NCBI GenBank assembly: GCA_900239685.1
Contig: OENT01000262.1
Location: forward strand, 1 to 64,000
Direction: 5' to 3'
From: Rotaria macrura
Taxonomy: Eukaryota > Rotifera > Eurotatoria > Philodinida > Philodinidae
DNA length: 64,000 nt
Shown: positions 12,801 to 27,880 of the stretch, piece by piece
Layout of the letters: every line of letters starts with the position of its first letter
Numbering within the stretch: the first letter of the stretch is position 1
Position numbers and translations under genes: made by a program
The notes under the pieces: generated by a model
Seen by the model: the letters and a program-made list of their open reading frames with translations, nothing else
What the model was told of the DNA's origin: nothing
Database searches by the model: none

Positions 12801-15565
12801 TTGTTGCTCTTAGCCATAAGAGTTAACCCCTCGTGAATTAACAGTATCATAATGCAAAACGTCGTTTTTTAAATTTATATATGTACCCAATAGGTTACTT
12901 TTGATTTTGTTTACCGCCAAACAAAATTATTCATGTCAATACGCATTGTCTTCGTATATGCACCAAACTAAAGAAATATTGAATATGTCTGTATTTCTTT
13001 CAACTCTATTATGTAACATTTTCCCATAAACTGCTTCTGGTAGTGAACATAAGTTAGAGCATTGCCTTCTTTCTCGTGGACGAAATGCTTTTTATTGTCG
13101 TCAAAATTAAGTACTTATTTTCATATTTGGTCAACAACTTTGTCTTTCATCGCGCGGTCTCAATCCAAGACTGAACTAATCAATTTCAAAACGAATAGTC
13201 ACTTCAATAGGAGGACATTGTAGAAACGAATCACCACTAAAAGTGAATTTCATAAACATCTACGATCAACATCTACCCAAGAACAAAACATTCCTTTGGA
13301 ATTTCCTTCTTCTCTAATCTATTCGAATTGACTGCATAAATTGAAATTGAAATTGAAAATAGAAAAACTCATAGAAACTTAGAAGAGGAATGGATGTTTT
13401 TAACGTTCACTAATTATCTTAACTTATTCACCTGATGAAAACTGAGTGTGAATATCTATTCAATAAGTAGCCACATCGTGCTCATAAAATGTATTACTTG
13501 CGCATCACTATTAGCTCTTGTTTAACTTGTTGGAGAAAAATTTCATGATTTAATTGCAACCTGTCTAATGAACAAACTAAATATTGGCGAAGCGGGCAAG
13601 TTTTGAATGAACCAATCAGGAGTGCTTTTCAATAAATGTTTATTAGTCGAGTGAATCGTTTTGGCGTACAATCGCTTGTGTACTTTCAAGAAATGAAAAT
13701 CAACATGATGAAAGATCTGGATGACAAAAAAACAACCGAAATATATCAATCAAACTGTAATAAAAACAGTCATGTCTTGCACAATCATTCTTCATTCGTT
13801 TTCGATCCATTTATTTACATTGCAAGAAGCCATTGATTTTGTTTTCGTTTTTATTTGCTTTTTTCTAAGGAGGTCATTGACGTGATGAAGGCACATAAGG
13901 ATTTCTTCAACGTCAGCAATGATCGGCTTCCATAAATAAACTTAATCAAGATTGCAAACTTTCTACAGAGTTCTAAAGAAAATGCATCATTTTTTGTTTC
14001 TATTGGTCGTGTTTCGATTTATAAAAGGATCAAATCTATTTCATTTGTTTTTAACTGAAATTCTAGTGATGAAGAATCATATTCGCACTGATCGATTACT
14101 ATTAGTACAGATCAAAGTTTGTCGTTTTTAAAATCGAGATTTTTAATCTAAAGAATGAATTTGACATTGTTCCTCTTTATTCTTTTAACACTATCAACGA
14201 ACAACTTATTAGTTCTAATAAGATGTTTCATTCAAACACCACCATCAACAATCATTGTTTTTATCGCACATTAATATAAGCACAGATTCTTTCCATTGAT
14301 TTGACTGGCATAAAAGTCAATGATCAGTACATTCATTTAAATGCGGTTCCTCTATCTGCGGCAACTATTTTTCAAAAAAAATGGTTTCTGTTGGATAGAT
14401 AATACGTCAGCACACTACATCTGATATGATCCAACTCAACCAATGTAATGTACAGACAAATATGAGGTACTGTAAAAACGCTCAGATTTTCAGACAGCTT
14501 TTTTCTTCTTCTAGAGATGCATAATTTCTAGAGTTGACTGTCTATGTAACAGGATAATTCCTAAGATTTTTTGAATTTTCAGTACTTTATTTCACTGAGC
14601 TTGTTCAACGAAACTATTTATCCGTAGTGTATAATAGATCATAAAAAGAAACTATATCATCTTTCTACACAATGATTCCCGATAGGTCAGCCCTTGGTGA
14701 CTGTTAGTAGTGAATGATAGTTGTCATCTAAGAATATCATGAAAGAAAAACTGTTACTTGACGCTTTTATACTTCGCTTGTCAAGTCAAACGGATTGATG
14801 AATGTTGTTAATACATTTAGTTCTTCATGAATTTTAGAGATGCGCAATTCATAATGAGTTTACTTATATGATCGGGAACTAAAGCTCTTCCGTATATAAT
14901 GCGTGAAAAGAAAATCATAGCCTGATTTCATTTCGAAGATCATTCTGCTGAATCTAGTCATTATCGGAAAATCCTCATGTTATGTCTGAGAATAAGGACT
15001 ACTCTATGTTCTTCTAATTTTAATGGGATCGAATCGACATTTTCAATATATTATGTTTAATCTGAATACAAGACAACCAAACATGTTTTTGAGTTTGCCG
15101 TACAAAATAAATGAAAGTATAATTCACATTAACATGTTGCACTTATTGAAAGATATTTCTCTTTTCGATAGATGTCATACACATACGACCAATTTTGTAT
15201 AATAAACGTTTTTCTATAAGCATTGAACCAGTTGAAAAAAATAATGACGTAATCGAACTTTCAATGACAATATGTTATTCTTGCTTGTTGAAATCCATGA
15301 TCACTTGAAAATGCATATCATTGTAGAATATTAGAATTATCTTTAAATGATTGGTTGATACTACTAATGCAAACAAAGGATGGTATTCTTTAATTGAAAG
15401 TCTTTATAAGGATTCACTAGTGTGGGTCCGTACATTTATTTAAGTTCTTGTTTTTATATGATAATTATTTTTTGTTTTCTTTTCCGAATATGATTAATCG
15501 CAATAAAATCTCTTTCTTAGATCTTTTCTCCTATTGAACATTAGCAATCATTGTTTCTCATTAAA
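6867..15565. other. Long region with no recognisable gene
   Basis: This stretch of 8.7 kb has no open frame with a recognisable domain and no exon chain I could phase. Positions 6990-7032 are an AT/CATA microsatellite, and 7073 carries a poly(A) signal for the OSER1-like gene. Around 9093 and 10057 the same 20-base word recurs in a GATTCG-rich context. The 101-codon frame at 9839-10144 runs through that patch and I regard it as chance. Confidence 0.5.
6990..7032. repeat. AT/CATA microsatellite
   Basis: A run of TATACATACATATACATATATA character in the 3' region of the OSER1-like gene. It is simple sequence seen directly and has no coding content. Confidence 0.9.
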
Positions 15566-18500
15566 ATGACAGCAACATCGAACACAAATGCCGACGAAGA
15601 ACAATTGTTTCTTGCTACACTTAAAGAATGTTTACAGGCTGATAATGAAAAACGTGCTGCCGCTGAGGTTAAATAAAAACAAAAAGTTTATTTGTTAAAA
15701 CAAAATTCAAAAACGTTTCTCTTCTTTTATAGCAAATCTATCAAGATATACCGAATGAAAAAAAGGCATTCTTACTCATGTCTACATTACGCAATACAAC
15801 AATAAGTGGACCAGTAAGATAAATAAATAAAAGTCTTGATTCGAACTATTTTAAATATTGTCGAAGTTCTCTAAACAGCTTATACGTGAACTAAATTGAA
15901 CAATAAAACTTGTTTTTAAATGAGGGCTTCGATTGTACAAATTCGTGTTCTCTGAAGGTTTGATTCTTCTCTGCTCTCAAGGCTTCTCTAAAGGTCGTGA
16001 AAGAAGTCAAAGTCAAGGATCCCCCTTCCCTCCATGTGTGCGTTATCCTTGAAAAAGACGTGTCAGCAAATGCATGAAAAACCATCGATCAATACCATGA
16101 ATAAGAAAGCAAAAAATTGAGTTAGCTCAGATTGGGCAGTGAAAATGTAGATGCCAACTTCGACAAATAAAAGAGAAATTAACAGAAACAAAAAATGATT
16201 TTGATTGTTTTTAAATTAAGATTCGTTCATTTGCTGCTGTTATGCTTCGACGTGTATTTCAAACAGAATTTGAAAATTTTTGGCCAAAATATTCTCTTGA
16301 ACAACAAATGACTGTGAAACAAGAATTAATCGCTCGTATAACACAATTAGATGATGATGAAACCATTCGTAAAAAAGTTTGTTATATAGCTGCCGAATTA
16401 GCAAAAAATTTAATGGGTATAAAAGACAAAACGTTGTTTTTCATGTGAAATATGTTTGTATTCATGTTCTTTTATCATCGCAGATGAAAATGATCAATCA
16501 CAATGGCCGGAAATAATGGAATTTCTTTTTCAATCTGCTAATTCAACGCATAGTGCATTGAAAGAATCTGCTTTAGTTATTTTTGAGTAAATCATTTTTC
16601 TCGTTTGAAACGTAAACGCACGTAATAAATATACAATCGTTTAGAGCATTTCCTGGTATCTTTGGTAATCAAGCTGAACAATTAACACAAATAGTTCATC
16701 AAATATTTCTCAATTGTTTGAATGATCAAGAACCGAAAGTTCGCTATACAGCAGCACAAGCTCTGGCTGCTTATCTTAAACATAATTGCGAAAATACGCA
16801 AATACTTAACGTTCATCGAGATTGTTTACCATCTCTCATTTCGGTATGTTCTACTCGAAAGAAAAATATTTTTTAATTGAAAACAAACGTATTTAGACTA
16901 TACTTACCTTATTGAATTTCTTCTCTAATCCTCATGCGATTACGTTTCAAAATAACATTTTTTTTTCTCTTGAGATACATGCTGACATCACTAAGTAGAA
17001 TAAAACTCAACTTATTAGTATATTCACAGCTTATGAAAGATTTATGAATAGTGTTGATATGTTTTAGTGATCGGACAGGTGAAAAATATTCTCACTCCTA
17101 AAATAAAAAGGAACAGTAACAGGCAAATAATATCAGATGCAGCGTGGTCCGATTCTTTCTGAAATGAATGCTTCCGACTAGCTCGTCTCGTATGCAATTC
17201 TAATAAACTTATAACATTATTATTGTTTTATTTTAATTTTCACTTTCTATCAGAAGCTGTACAAACTTATAGAAGGAAAAAATTCGTTAATTTGATCGAT
17301 ATTCTAAATGCATATCTAGAACGGTATGCTTTATTATGAAACCATCACAATGAAATGTTGTGTAATGGATTTTAGATAATGTCGACTAGTTAATTGACTT
17401 ACATTGTGCACTTGAAAATAGTCATGTCACGTGAGCTGTAATGGCGCGTAATTGTTGAAGATTATGAGCATCGTCTATTAGAACTTTTTCATAGTGGAGC
17501 TTACTTAAGACATGTACGATTTGGTTGAACTTACCATCCCAATAATATGATAGTGAAGTCCATGTTCACTACAGGTCATTGTAGCTGGATTAATGATAAT
17601 ATGCATTGATATTTTGAAGAGAACAAAAGAATTTGCATGATTGAGAAGAAGATTTTAATTTGAGATTTTGTTTTCTTTAGACTGTAACACATAGTTTGGC
17701 TAATTCCGATGATGATTCAGTTCTAAAAGCATTAATTGACATTGCTGAAAATGCTGCAAAATATCTTCGACCTGCTATTGACGATGTTTTCAATTTATGT
17801 CTTCAGGTTCGAATTATTTTTTTCTTGGATTTGTTCGTTATAATATTTATTCTCTCCAATAGACTATGCAACAAAAAGACGAATTCGAAGAATCACGTCG
17901 CCATTTAGCTCTCGAAGTCCTTGTCACTCTATCGGAAACGGCAAGTGCTATGGTCCGAAAAGTTGCCAAGAAATACATGAATAGACTGGGTAAAAAATAA
18001 CGGCAGCAAAGTCCTATCTTGTCTTACGTTTTGTTTCTTGTCTTTTCCATCAATAATCAAGTTCCTCAATTACTTGAAATGATGGTTGATTTGGACGATG
18101 ATGCAGAATGGTCAATCAAAGATACAATCGAAGATGAAGAAGATGATAGGTAATTGTTTTCTCCTGTCTACATGTAACGCATTCCGTTTATGTCATTTTC
18201 AAAACTTTTTTCGACAGCATAGTATTTGATAAACATCATCGATGCTAATATCCGATCTATGCATGAGACTGTCAATGAAGAAGCGATAAATGAAGTGTAG
18301 AAATTATATTAGTGCAAAATAGAAATTTTTCAATGTTAAAAAATGCCTTATCTACCGTAATCTTGAAGGATACGTGTATATGTCTATGGATATATTTGTT
18401 TCAACAACGTCTAATATCAATCGATATACGAACATTCAATCTCAATCCTCTGTTTACACACTCACACACAAAAATATGAATTGCATTTGAAAGATCATAC

Positions 18501-21500
18501 TACCATTGTACTAGCCAGTCCCATTTACAATAAGTAGTAGGGTGGGTGGTCAGGATTGTTGATTGTGTGAAGAAGTAGCCGAAGCTGAAAATGTCACAGA
18601 AACTATTTTCGTTTTCATCATGAGAAAATTTGCTACTCTGATCCTCCGACGATTATGACCAAGCTGTAATGATATGTTGATCTATCATAGATGCAAGTCG
18701 TCTGCATCCGACTTCACCGCTACAGAAAAACTTAGATGATGTCAACTGTCCCTTCACTCGATCGAAGAAATGAATCTTTACGTGTACACAAAAGTATACA
18801 TCTGTATTTCTATTCTATTTAGTAATGCTGTTGTGGGTGAAAGTTCATTGGATCGTCTTGCTTGTGCACTCGGTGGTAAAACAATGCTAAATTATATATT
18901 AACTACTGTTCAAACGATGCTTCAAAATCGTCAGTCATTCTTGTGTACAAACATGACGAGAAATTAAATTCAAAATATTCTTTGTTCTAGCTGATTGGCG
19001 TTATCGTCATGCTGGTCTAATGGCAATATCAGCAACCGGTGAAGGTTGTCACAAGGAAATGTCCGTTCTACTTGATGATCTTGTTAATGGTATTTTGGTT
19101 TTTCTCAAAGACACGGTACTCGTCGTTTTGTCTTGCATCTATACATGTGAGTTGTAATGTATTCTATTTATGTTTACAGCATCCACGTGTTCGATACGCG
19201 GCTTGCAATGCATTGGGACAAATGTCCTCAGATTTTCAAGGAACATTTCAAAAGAAATTTCATTCAAAAGTTATTCCTGGTCTTCTTTCCATTCTCGATG
19301 ATCATGAAAATCCACGAACACAAGCACATGGTGGTGCTGCTTTAGTGAACTTCGCTGAAGATTGTCCGTCACGTATACTCGTTGAATATTTACCGCAGAT
19401 CATTGAAAAATTAGAACAAGTCTTAAATCGAAAATATCAAGAAGTAATCGTTTAATTTGCATTGAAATTCGAAGAAAACAAACTAGAGCAACATTTCTAT
19501 TTTATTAGCTTGTACAACATAATCGTAAATTAGTTCTTGAACAAATTGTAACAACACTTGCAGCTATTGCCGATACAGTTGCACAAGATTTTTCGCCCTA
19601 CTATGACCGGTAGGTCGATTGTTTTTCTCTTTGCAAATACCAGAGAAAATGTCTATTTTGCATTTTGCTTGTATAAGATTTATGCCACAATTGAAATATC
19701 TATTTAAAAATGCCATTACACCTGATTATCGAATGTTACGTGGTAAAACAATGGAATGTATAAGTTTAATTGGTTTAGCTGTTGGCAAAGAAAAAGTTCG
19801 AAATTTCCTATAGTTTGACGAGAAGAAAACACAACTTTCCTACATTTTTTCTTTGCTCTAGTTTGTAGCTGATTGTTATGAAATTATGCAAGAATTAGTT
19901 ACAAGTCAAGTTGATTTTGAAAACTTAGGAAATGATGATCCACAAGTTTCCTATTTAATTGGTGCTTGGACACGTATTTGTAAAATATTAGGAAAGGATT
20001 TCGAACAATATTTACCTATCGTCATGGGATCGGTTCTTAAAGCAGCTGCATTTAAACCCGAAGTAACTGTCCTTGCTGACGGCGATAATGACATCGAAGA
20101 AGATGATAACTGGGAAGTACTCAATGTTGGCGATCAAGTATGATGAGAATCTTTTCTTTTTGGTGTCCATCAATTTTATTTTGAAATCTTTGATTTGCTT
20201 TTTCGAAAGGCTTTCGGAATAAAAACAACCGGTCTGGAAGAAAAAGCCAGTGCTTGTTCAATGTTGGTCTGTTACGCGAAAGAATTGAAGGAAGGTTTTG
20301 TTAACTATGTTGAGGAGACGACAAAATTAATGGTTCCACTTCTTCGATTCTATTTTCACGAAGGTAATTTTCAAAAGAATACTGAATTTCACAGCTAACT
20401 TTCAGTACCTATCTGAAGTTCTTGTTTCATGAAACGTTTACTTCGAACGTAACTCAATTATTATTAACTGCCGAAAGTATAACCTGTATGAGCATGAAAG
20501 CTAAATAGAGAAACATAAATTTCATCAACATTCAGTTATTTTCGTTTTGTTAGTAGACTTGAATGAATCAGAGCTATATGATATCTATGTATTACGTTTG
20601 TGTTTTTCAACAAATACCTGCATCTTGAAATAGATATCTTACATGCTTCGGAGTCATGATCCAATTTTAGTTCCACGTTTCTTCCTGAAAGAATATTTTC
20701 TTGGAAGTAATACGACTGGAGATACAAGTGAAGATACTTTGAATCAATCCATTTTTCGACATATTAGAAATTTCATTGGTTTTCGTACGTGAGAATTCTT
20801 GAACTGGTAAAATTGATCTGTTCTACGAACAAATCGTTTCTATCCCAAATGACCAAAATAAATCACACGAATCAGTGAATCTATGTGGAAACTTTGTATT
20901 GTTGAACATGTTGAATAATCAACACAGACAATAGGACATTCATGGGAACAACACTATATAGTTTTAACTGATGACAACGATTCATTTTTACCTTTGACAT
21001 CATACGTAGAAACATATCAATCTATTGTGATGCTATGCTCTTCGAGATAGTTTAGGGAATGAGCGTGAAGATTCTCTGTTACCAAATCATATTTTGATGA
21101 AAATTCATTCGCAAAACTGTATCTACGAAAAGCTATGCTACAGTTACATGCAATACTTGTTAAAGATTAATTAAATACTCTTTCTCGACGACTTCTAATT
21201 TTAAAATCGAAATCCAATTCTATGATTATTATTCTTGGTTTTAGGAAATTGAATTTTTTTTTCTTAATTTTGTACTTAAATATCTATCACATCATTTTTA
21301 CGATTGAAGTTCTGATTGTCTTGTGAAATAGTACGATCGTCCAATTCTATCCGATATCTACCAACCGTAAAAAAACGACGACGAATGAATATTTAAAAAA
21401 AACATGGAACGTGTATAAATCGAGAGAGCTGTATCACAACAGACTGGTATTTACCTCCAGTAGATTGTCCATGAATTTCTTAATGAGTACAGATATTAGA

Positions 21501-24500
21501 TAAGTTTAAGAAGAATGCCTTTTGATGAAAATTAATTAAAAGAACTTCACCAGGAAACCATGAAGAAGATCGATGATTTTTCTTCACATGGTTAGCAGTC
21601 CGGTTATGTGTTCAATCAACCATAGTTTTGCATTATGAACAAATGATTTTAATGATGTCGTTCACTCGTATTGAAATGTGAATAGATAATGCAAGTCCAG
21701 AGGAGTTTGCTTTGTGTGAACCTTTAAGAAGCATGTGCAGCATCTGTTCTGTATATAGAACACATATTCCATGAAATCCTTTTTAAACGGAACCATGGCA
21801 AAACGAATGATGCTTATCGTTAGACTCTTGACAACATGAAACTCTCTGTTGTTGAAAATCGAATAGTAGATTATCAGTCGAACGATTGTGTCGCGGGGTT
21901 GATCGGGAAACTTTCGATCATGGGAATTTCGTAGATTGAAACTTCACGTATTCATTTTTCTTTTAGGTGTTCGTGCTGCAGCTGCTGAATCACTACCACA
22001 TTTACTTGATTGTGCAAAATTACGTGGTGATGATTATGTTCGTCAAATGTGGCAATACATGAATAAAGAATTATTTAAAGCCATTGAAATCGAACCAGAT
22101 CATGAAGTACTTGGGGAGTTATTTTCATCTTTAGGCAAAGTAATAGAGGAAAAACTAAACGAAAACAATTTTGTTTCATAATCACGTCGTTTATGTTTAG
22201 TGCATTGAAACGTTAGGTGTATCAAGTTTAACAGTTGATGAATTAAAAGAATTAACAAACATACTTGACAATCATCTGAAAAAGCATTTTGAACGTTCAA
22301 ATGAACGTATTGAAAAACGACGCGACGAAGATTATGATGAAGAAACTGAAGATGAAATGCTAGAAGAAGATGATTTCGATGCATACATATTAAATCGTCT
22401 ATCAGATATAATACATTCACTTCTAGTTACGTATGCAGATTCATATTTAGCTTATTTCGATATATTAGTACCACATTTTTATGCCCTTATACAACCAACA
22501 CGTTCATTATCCGATCGTCAATGGGCATTATGTGTATTTGATGATGTTATACAATTTACTGGTGCACATTCACATCGTTATACACAATTTTTTCTTTCAA
22601 TAATGGCTGACAGTCTTGCTGATCAAGCACCTGAGGTAAGTTTATAAATATAGTCTTCGTAGTTTTGATGTGTTTAATAAGTGTATTTACTTATTTGAAG
22701 ATCCGTCAAGCTGCTGCCTATGGGTTTGGTGTGATGGGTATGAGTGGAGGTTCTGTTTATGCGCGTGCATGTGCTGAAGCATTACCACGTTTATTTACAA
22801 TGATAAGTGCACCGAATAGTCGTGCGCCTGAAAATAATACGGCAACTGAAAATGCAGTCAGTGCGGTTACTAAAATATTGAAATATAATACTTCATGCGT
22901 CGAGAACCTTGAAAAAGTAAATTAAAGAAAGAGCTCCTGTGAAAACTGCAATGATTGGCTTAATGCTTGTGTTTCGTTTTTTTTCTTAGCTTCATCAAAT
23001 TTGGCTGTCTTGGCTTCCTATTTTTGAAGATACTGAAGAAACACCTTACGTTTATGGTTATTTATGTGATTTAATTGAATCGTATGTTGAAGAAAATAGT
23101 TTATATGAATTCTATGATCATTCGTTCGTTTCATATTTTAGAAACAATCCGGTGATTATTGGACAAGACAATGCCAATGTACCGAATGTGATTAAATTAT
23201 TTGCAGATGCTTTTGCTAAATCATCAATTGAGGCTGATTCAGTTGTTGGTCAACGTATGATACTCATTTTACGACATGTTCAAGTTAGTTTTATTAATTA
23301 AAACTTTGATCTTTTCAAAAACTTGAACGAGCAGACATGTGCTTGGAGATGTCTTGTGTTACAGGTTGCATGACTAATTGTGAATTTTAGCAATTTTCAC
23401 AACGAAAGATACAAGTCAGAGTGTAAGATTCAGCTAGAAACCTATTTGGATTAGGAGCCGACAAAGATTTCTTATTCTTATCGAATACATACGTATTGAA
23501 TGCAACTGTAAAAAACTCGCTTGACTATACAATTATTTTCTCAATTGAAGTGATAAATATAGTTACTTACGAAGAAGAATGAACTGTTGTACTAGAACTT
23601 CCATGTCAAAACAATCATCTATTTCCTCAGAAATCATGCTCGATATTTACCGACTTTTACGATTTTAGGAACCTGAAAAAAAATAAAATTAGAATTAGTA
23701 AAATTTTCTGTCTCATATAGAATGTTGTTACATTTCATGTAGACAGATTGTCTGAAGTTTATTCTTTCAAAAAAAACACCCAGTTCATTATATTATTGTA
23801 CCCTGAAATCTCGGATAATTTCTATCTATTTCTGTAACTCGTTGAAGAATTCTTATAGATGCTTTATTGGTAGCCAGTAGATTTCATTCTTTGATAGGAA
23901 GAACAAGTCGTTGATACTGGCTTTATCCTAGTTCTTACCGTTGCATATAAAAATACTTTTTCGAACAATAAAAACATCGAGTGAATAAGACGAAGACTCT
24001 AAATGAACTATTTCAAATCTCTGTTTGTTGCATGTCTCACAGAAGTACTGTGGTATGATGCTGAAAATGTTATCATAGCCGTTGTGGGACAGTGTCAACA
24101 TATTCTAACAATGCTTCATGGTTTGATTAGTCTTGATTCCAGGGTATTTCGTTTTCTCGTGAGTGGAACAAGGAGAGGTATTGTGATTACAAGTGATGTT
24201 TATTGTAAAAACCTTTCGAGCAATAAAACTTGCTGCGCATCAGCTATTTCATCAATTCGATTGTATTAGCCGAACATGTTGAAAATGCTGCATGGAGATT
24301 CTAGGGTCGATGTTGAAAATCAGTTTTGAACGAGAATGCTTTATTCGACATTTACTTTCAGACGATTCCAACAATTTTTCAAACATGCATGAATATTTTA
24401 ACAAATGACGAACGTCAAGCGTTAGCCAATGCACTGAATACGACACCATCGCTACCAAATCAAGTTGGATCTACTAATCATATCATGAATCATCATGCTA

Positions 24501-24508
24501 GTGTTTAA
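15566..24508 (+). CDS. IPO5: Importin-5 (karyopherin beta-3), 21 exons
   Basis: Importin-5 is a HEAT-repeat nuclear import receptor that carries ribosomal proteins and histones through nuclear pores and releases them on binding RanGTP. Exons: 15566-15667, 15733-15813, 16221-16416, 16484-16586, 16645-16843, 17681-17806, 17863-17989, 18062-18149, 18823-18929, 18991-19115, 19180-19443, 19509-19609, 19678-19795, 19862-20137, 20210-20363, 21967-22139, 22201-22635, 22701-22916, 22990-23081, 23142-23283, 24362-24508. All introns are GT...AG and every phase agrees, giving 1123 residues against 1097 for the human protein. Family landmarks are [86 protein letters not shown] and [12 protein letters not shown]. 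Fifteen introns are 56-73 bases and five are 407-1603 bases. AATAAA follows near 24641. It appears complete. Confidence 0.96.
20364..21966 (+). other. 1.6-kb intron 15 of IPO5
   Basis: This intron interrupts the Gly codon between the FYFHE and VRAAAAE parts of importin-5. I found no nested gene, inverted-repeat element or RNA gene in it. The other long IPO5 introns (15814-16220, 16844-17680, 18150-18822, 23284-24361) likewise show nothing recognisable. Confidence 0.7.
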
Positions 24509-27500
24509 ATCTCAGCAACTGTTATCAATATATTTTTTTTCTCTTCTATTTTGTTACGATATCTTCTCCATTATTATTTTTTTCTTCTCTCTCTCTCTCT
24601 CTCTCTCTCTTTATTTGTCTCTCGAGTGAACACAAAAGGAATAAAAATTAACGATAAAAAGTGTTACAACAAAATCGATTACATTATTTTCGTTTTTTAT
24701 TATTTCATTTTGTGTTCATGATTCTTTTCCTCTTTCTTTCTATTTCGTAAAACGAGAACATTTATGCACGACAAGTGTTTATGATGAAGAGAAAAAAAAA
24801 ACAAACAAGAAAACAATAAAGATAAAACCAGCGATATAAATCTTCGAACTATTGCTATTTTTCTTTGTTTTTAACTCATATTTGATGTTCTCTCTAGTCG
24901 AAGTTCTTCTACATTCGTCACTTTTATTCTAAAACACATAATTTTAAATCTCACTCAAACACTCAAGATCATGTTCTACTAAAATTTGCAATTTATTTTA
25001 TGATGAAAATATGAAGGTATACTTAAATGTTATGCTTGGGTATTTGTTTTGTTTCTACGCAGTTTTCACGACAATTATCAATCAGAGTAATGATGTTGTA
25101 CACGGAGACGTAAGATTTATATTCGTTGTAGAATATGTCTACAAAATTTCTCTGTAACATTACGTGTACTATAGTTGCAATCAGCCACAATAAACAATTA
25201 ATTCAGTGGGATGAGAAATCGGAATTTTCGGCCACAGCTTAAATCAAAATCATGAACCAACTGATAAAATGCATTCTATCTTTAATGAGTTAGTAGACTT
25301 TGTACGTTCATCAGTGTAGCATCCTTATTACGATATGTGACGCAAGAAGATGATACAATGCTAAGGCGAATGACAGACAAAACAGCGAGTTAGCAGAGAG
25401 ATGAGATGTGGGTCTTGGCATACACACAGGATGGTGATCAATGTTGTTGCATGTTGTAAGATAAGTTCTGTTGATGTGACAAGAGTCACACATCATAAGT
25501 AGTATAGGTATCTCGCTGCACTCAGTCAACATATCTTCTTAACGTTGAGTTGAAACCATCGGTCGACAGTTTCGACCATGGATTCTAATCCTTGCAACCT
25601 TGTGTAATAGAAGCTATTTTAACAATATCTATCCACAAGAAATTCTAAACAACTGTTTTGTATTTTGATTCCAAAAACTTGATTATTTGAGGATCTTTGA
25701 TGTTACTTATCCAATCAACTATACAAATATTGATGACAATGTTTAATGCGACGAGCTCATCAATTATGATATTGGACGACATTTTCAAAGATGAAATCGT
25801 GTGATGTTCGGCAATCGATGGGTAACTTCGACTTTGTTACTGTCAGTATTTAAGTCGATATGAATCACGATTGATTTATTTTACTCCCCGAGTGTCATTA
25901 GAAATATCATTTTGACAAGTAAATCCATATGACTCTTAATATTTACCCATGTCATCTTTTCATCTTTAGTATCTAATCCGTATATTGATCATGTCTTGGC
26001 AAATCGACTCATATTAACATCTAGAACCTTTAGACAATATGAGAATACATGCGGAGATGTCGATACAGATGTGTTCTCTAACATGTCTATCATTATTTTG
26101 TTTTTCTTTATAATGAAATAACGTTGATACGATCGCTACGAACATTTAAAACAATCATCTTTCGTTAATGCTTTCTTCATTGAAAGATGTTTCAAAGCAT
26201 TTGAATCGACGTTAGAAAAGGATTCAAGAAAAGGGTTATATCGAATACTATTGGTTTTACTCATTGTCATTACATTGTGGTAACTAGTTGCTTCGTCTAC
26301 AAGTTCTTCTTTTGTTTGCGGATACTGATGTTAGAAGATAATCCATTAATCAACTACATAGTTTGTGTTAATCCAGCTGTGTCAGTTGCATGATGGAGGA
26401 TTCTTCGAAGTAAAGCAACATAATTCTGTGATGTTCTTGAAAATTGGCTGTTTAAAATTGAGATTTAAATTTGTCTTTGAAATCATTCGAGAATAAAGCT
26501 TGTTGATATTTTCATTTTATCAACTATTCTTAAAGTAATATTACCTGACGAACTCGTGACATGTGCAATTTGTCAATTGACTTCAAGAAAAAAATGATCT
26601 GTAACTCGTTCTAAATTCATCGAACAACTAACGATAGGTTCTTTGTTGGTTCTATACGATACTCTTTTGATTCTACGTCTATTTCATCGACTAATCATGA
26701 TACTAGATCTATCTCTATGCTGTCTATTGTCGTTATTAGCGAATGAACGATTCGTTTTCTTGAAATCGATGTTTGATAAGCAGACAAATACGTTCGCTAT
26801 TCTTTAACAGGACTTCAACTGAAAACTAAGTATTTCAATCATGGTGATTTATGTTTTTTAAATGCATCGACTGTTGATCTACATGTATTGCAATAGATGC
26901 AATAATTGCGTTTAAATAAACTTACTCTCCTTTATTTACATTGTACATAATCGATAGTTGTAGTTGAATAAATCATTTCAATGAATTGTCAAATGGACTC
27001 ACAAATGAGGACAACTATCACTTTTAACAGTTCAATATTTTTGTTCAAAATTCAAAGAAATTTAAGATCAGAAAAGGCCTAGCGAAGGCTATATTGCTGA
27101 ATTGGAAAGAGTGCAAACGCATTTTCTACTATCAATCGAATTCGATTTATGACTGTATCTTCTAGACATGATCATGATTTTATTTTCATCTAAACTACGA
27201 CATCAGAAATCGACTTTTCAAAACTGTTGAAAATTGCCGATACTTGAATTTTTGTGGTGACCTTCGAAGCAAGACCAGATACGATTCAAACTTCTATTGT
27301 AACATAGAACAAGACAGTTGTCATCTGATCATCAAACGTTCACGAATTACAATCTATTTACTGTTCCTATTCATTCTAATCTATTGAGAGTTCGCTCACT
27401 GACATGTAGGGACCTCTTTCATGCTTGCAAAAATAAACAATTATTCAATAAATAAAATGTTAAAATATGAATGTTTTCATGCATAAATACAGATAAACAT

Positions 27501-27880
27501 GATTACAGTATTAGTTTTTTCTGTAGATAGAGCTAAAGTAATACTGGGATACTTGCTTAGTCTTGTATTCCATTCTATGTGTTGAACATGAGCCAGGACT
27601 TATCAGAGAAACATCTGTATCTTCATCAAGCGTTCTCTACTACAAAACTTTGGATACTTCATGTTTTTCTTCGAGATAGAATTTTTATTTCAGTTATGAT
27701 GTGCTCTCTCACACACACTCTGCTGAATTGAAAAACGCGAGAACGCAAATTGAAAATAATGAAAGCGCATACTTTATAGATATTATGTTATGAATATCAA
27801 TTATGCGTATGTTCATTCTATTTACTTAATCGTTAGATGTGCTCTACATAGATATTAGTACGTGTGTATAAGATATATCA
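24509..27880. other. Gap between IPO5 and the DUF1232 gene
   Basis: The first part is the 3' flank of IPO5, with a CT microsatellite at 24585-24611 and a poly(A) signal near 24641. The remainder has no open frame of note on either strand. I noticed no terminal repeats or RNA gene. Confidence 0.55.
24585..24611. repeat. CT dinucleotide microsatellite
   Basis: A run of about 12 CT units about 80 bases beyond the IPO5 stop codon, probably inside its 3' untranslated region. Confidence 0.9.

Noticed and set aside
27070-27140. Possible LINE reverse-transcriptase scrap (translation AYIAELERVQTHF)
   Set aside because: Only a dozen residues resemble the common LERVQ-type motif and there is no supporting frame on either side.
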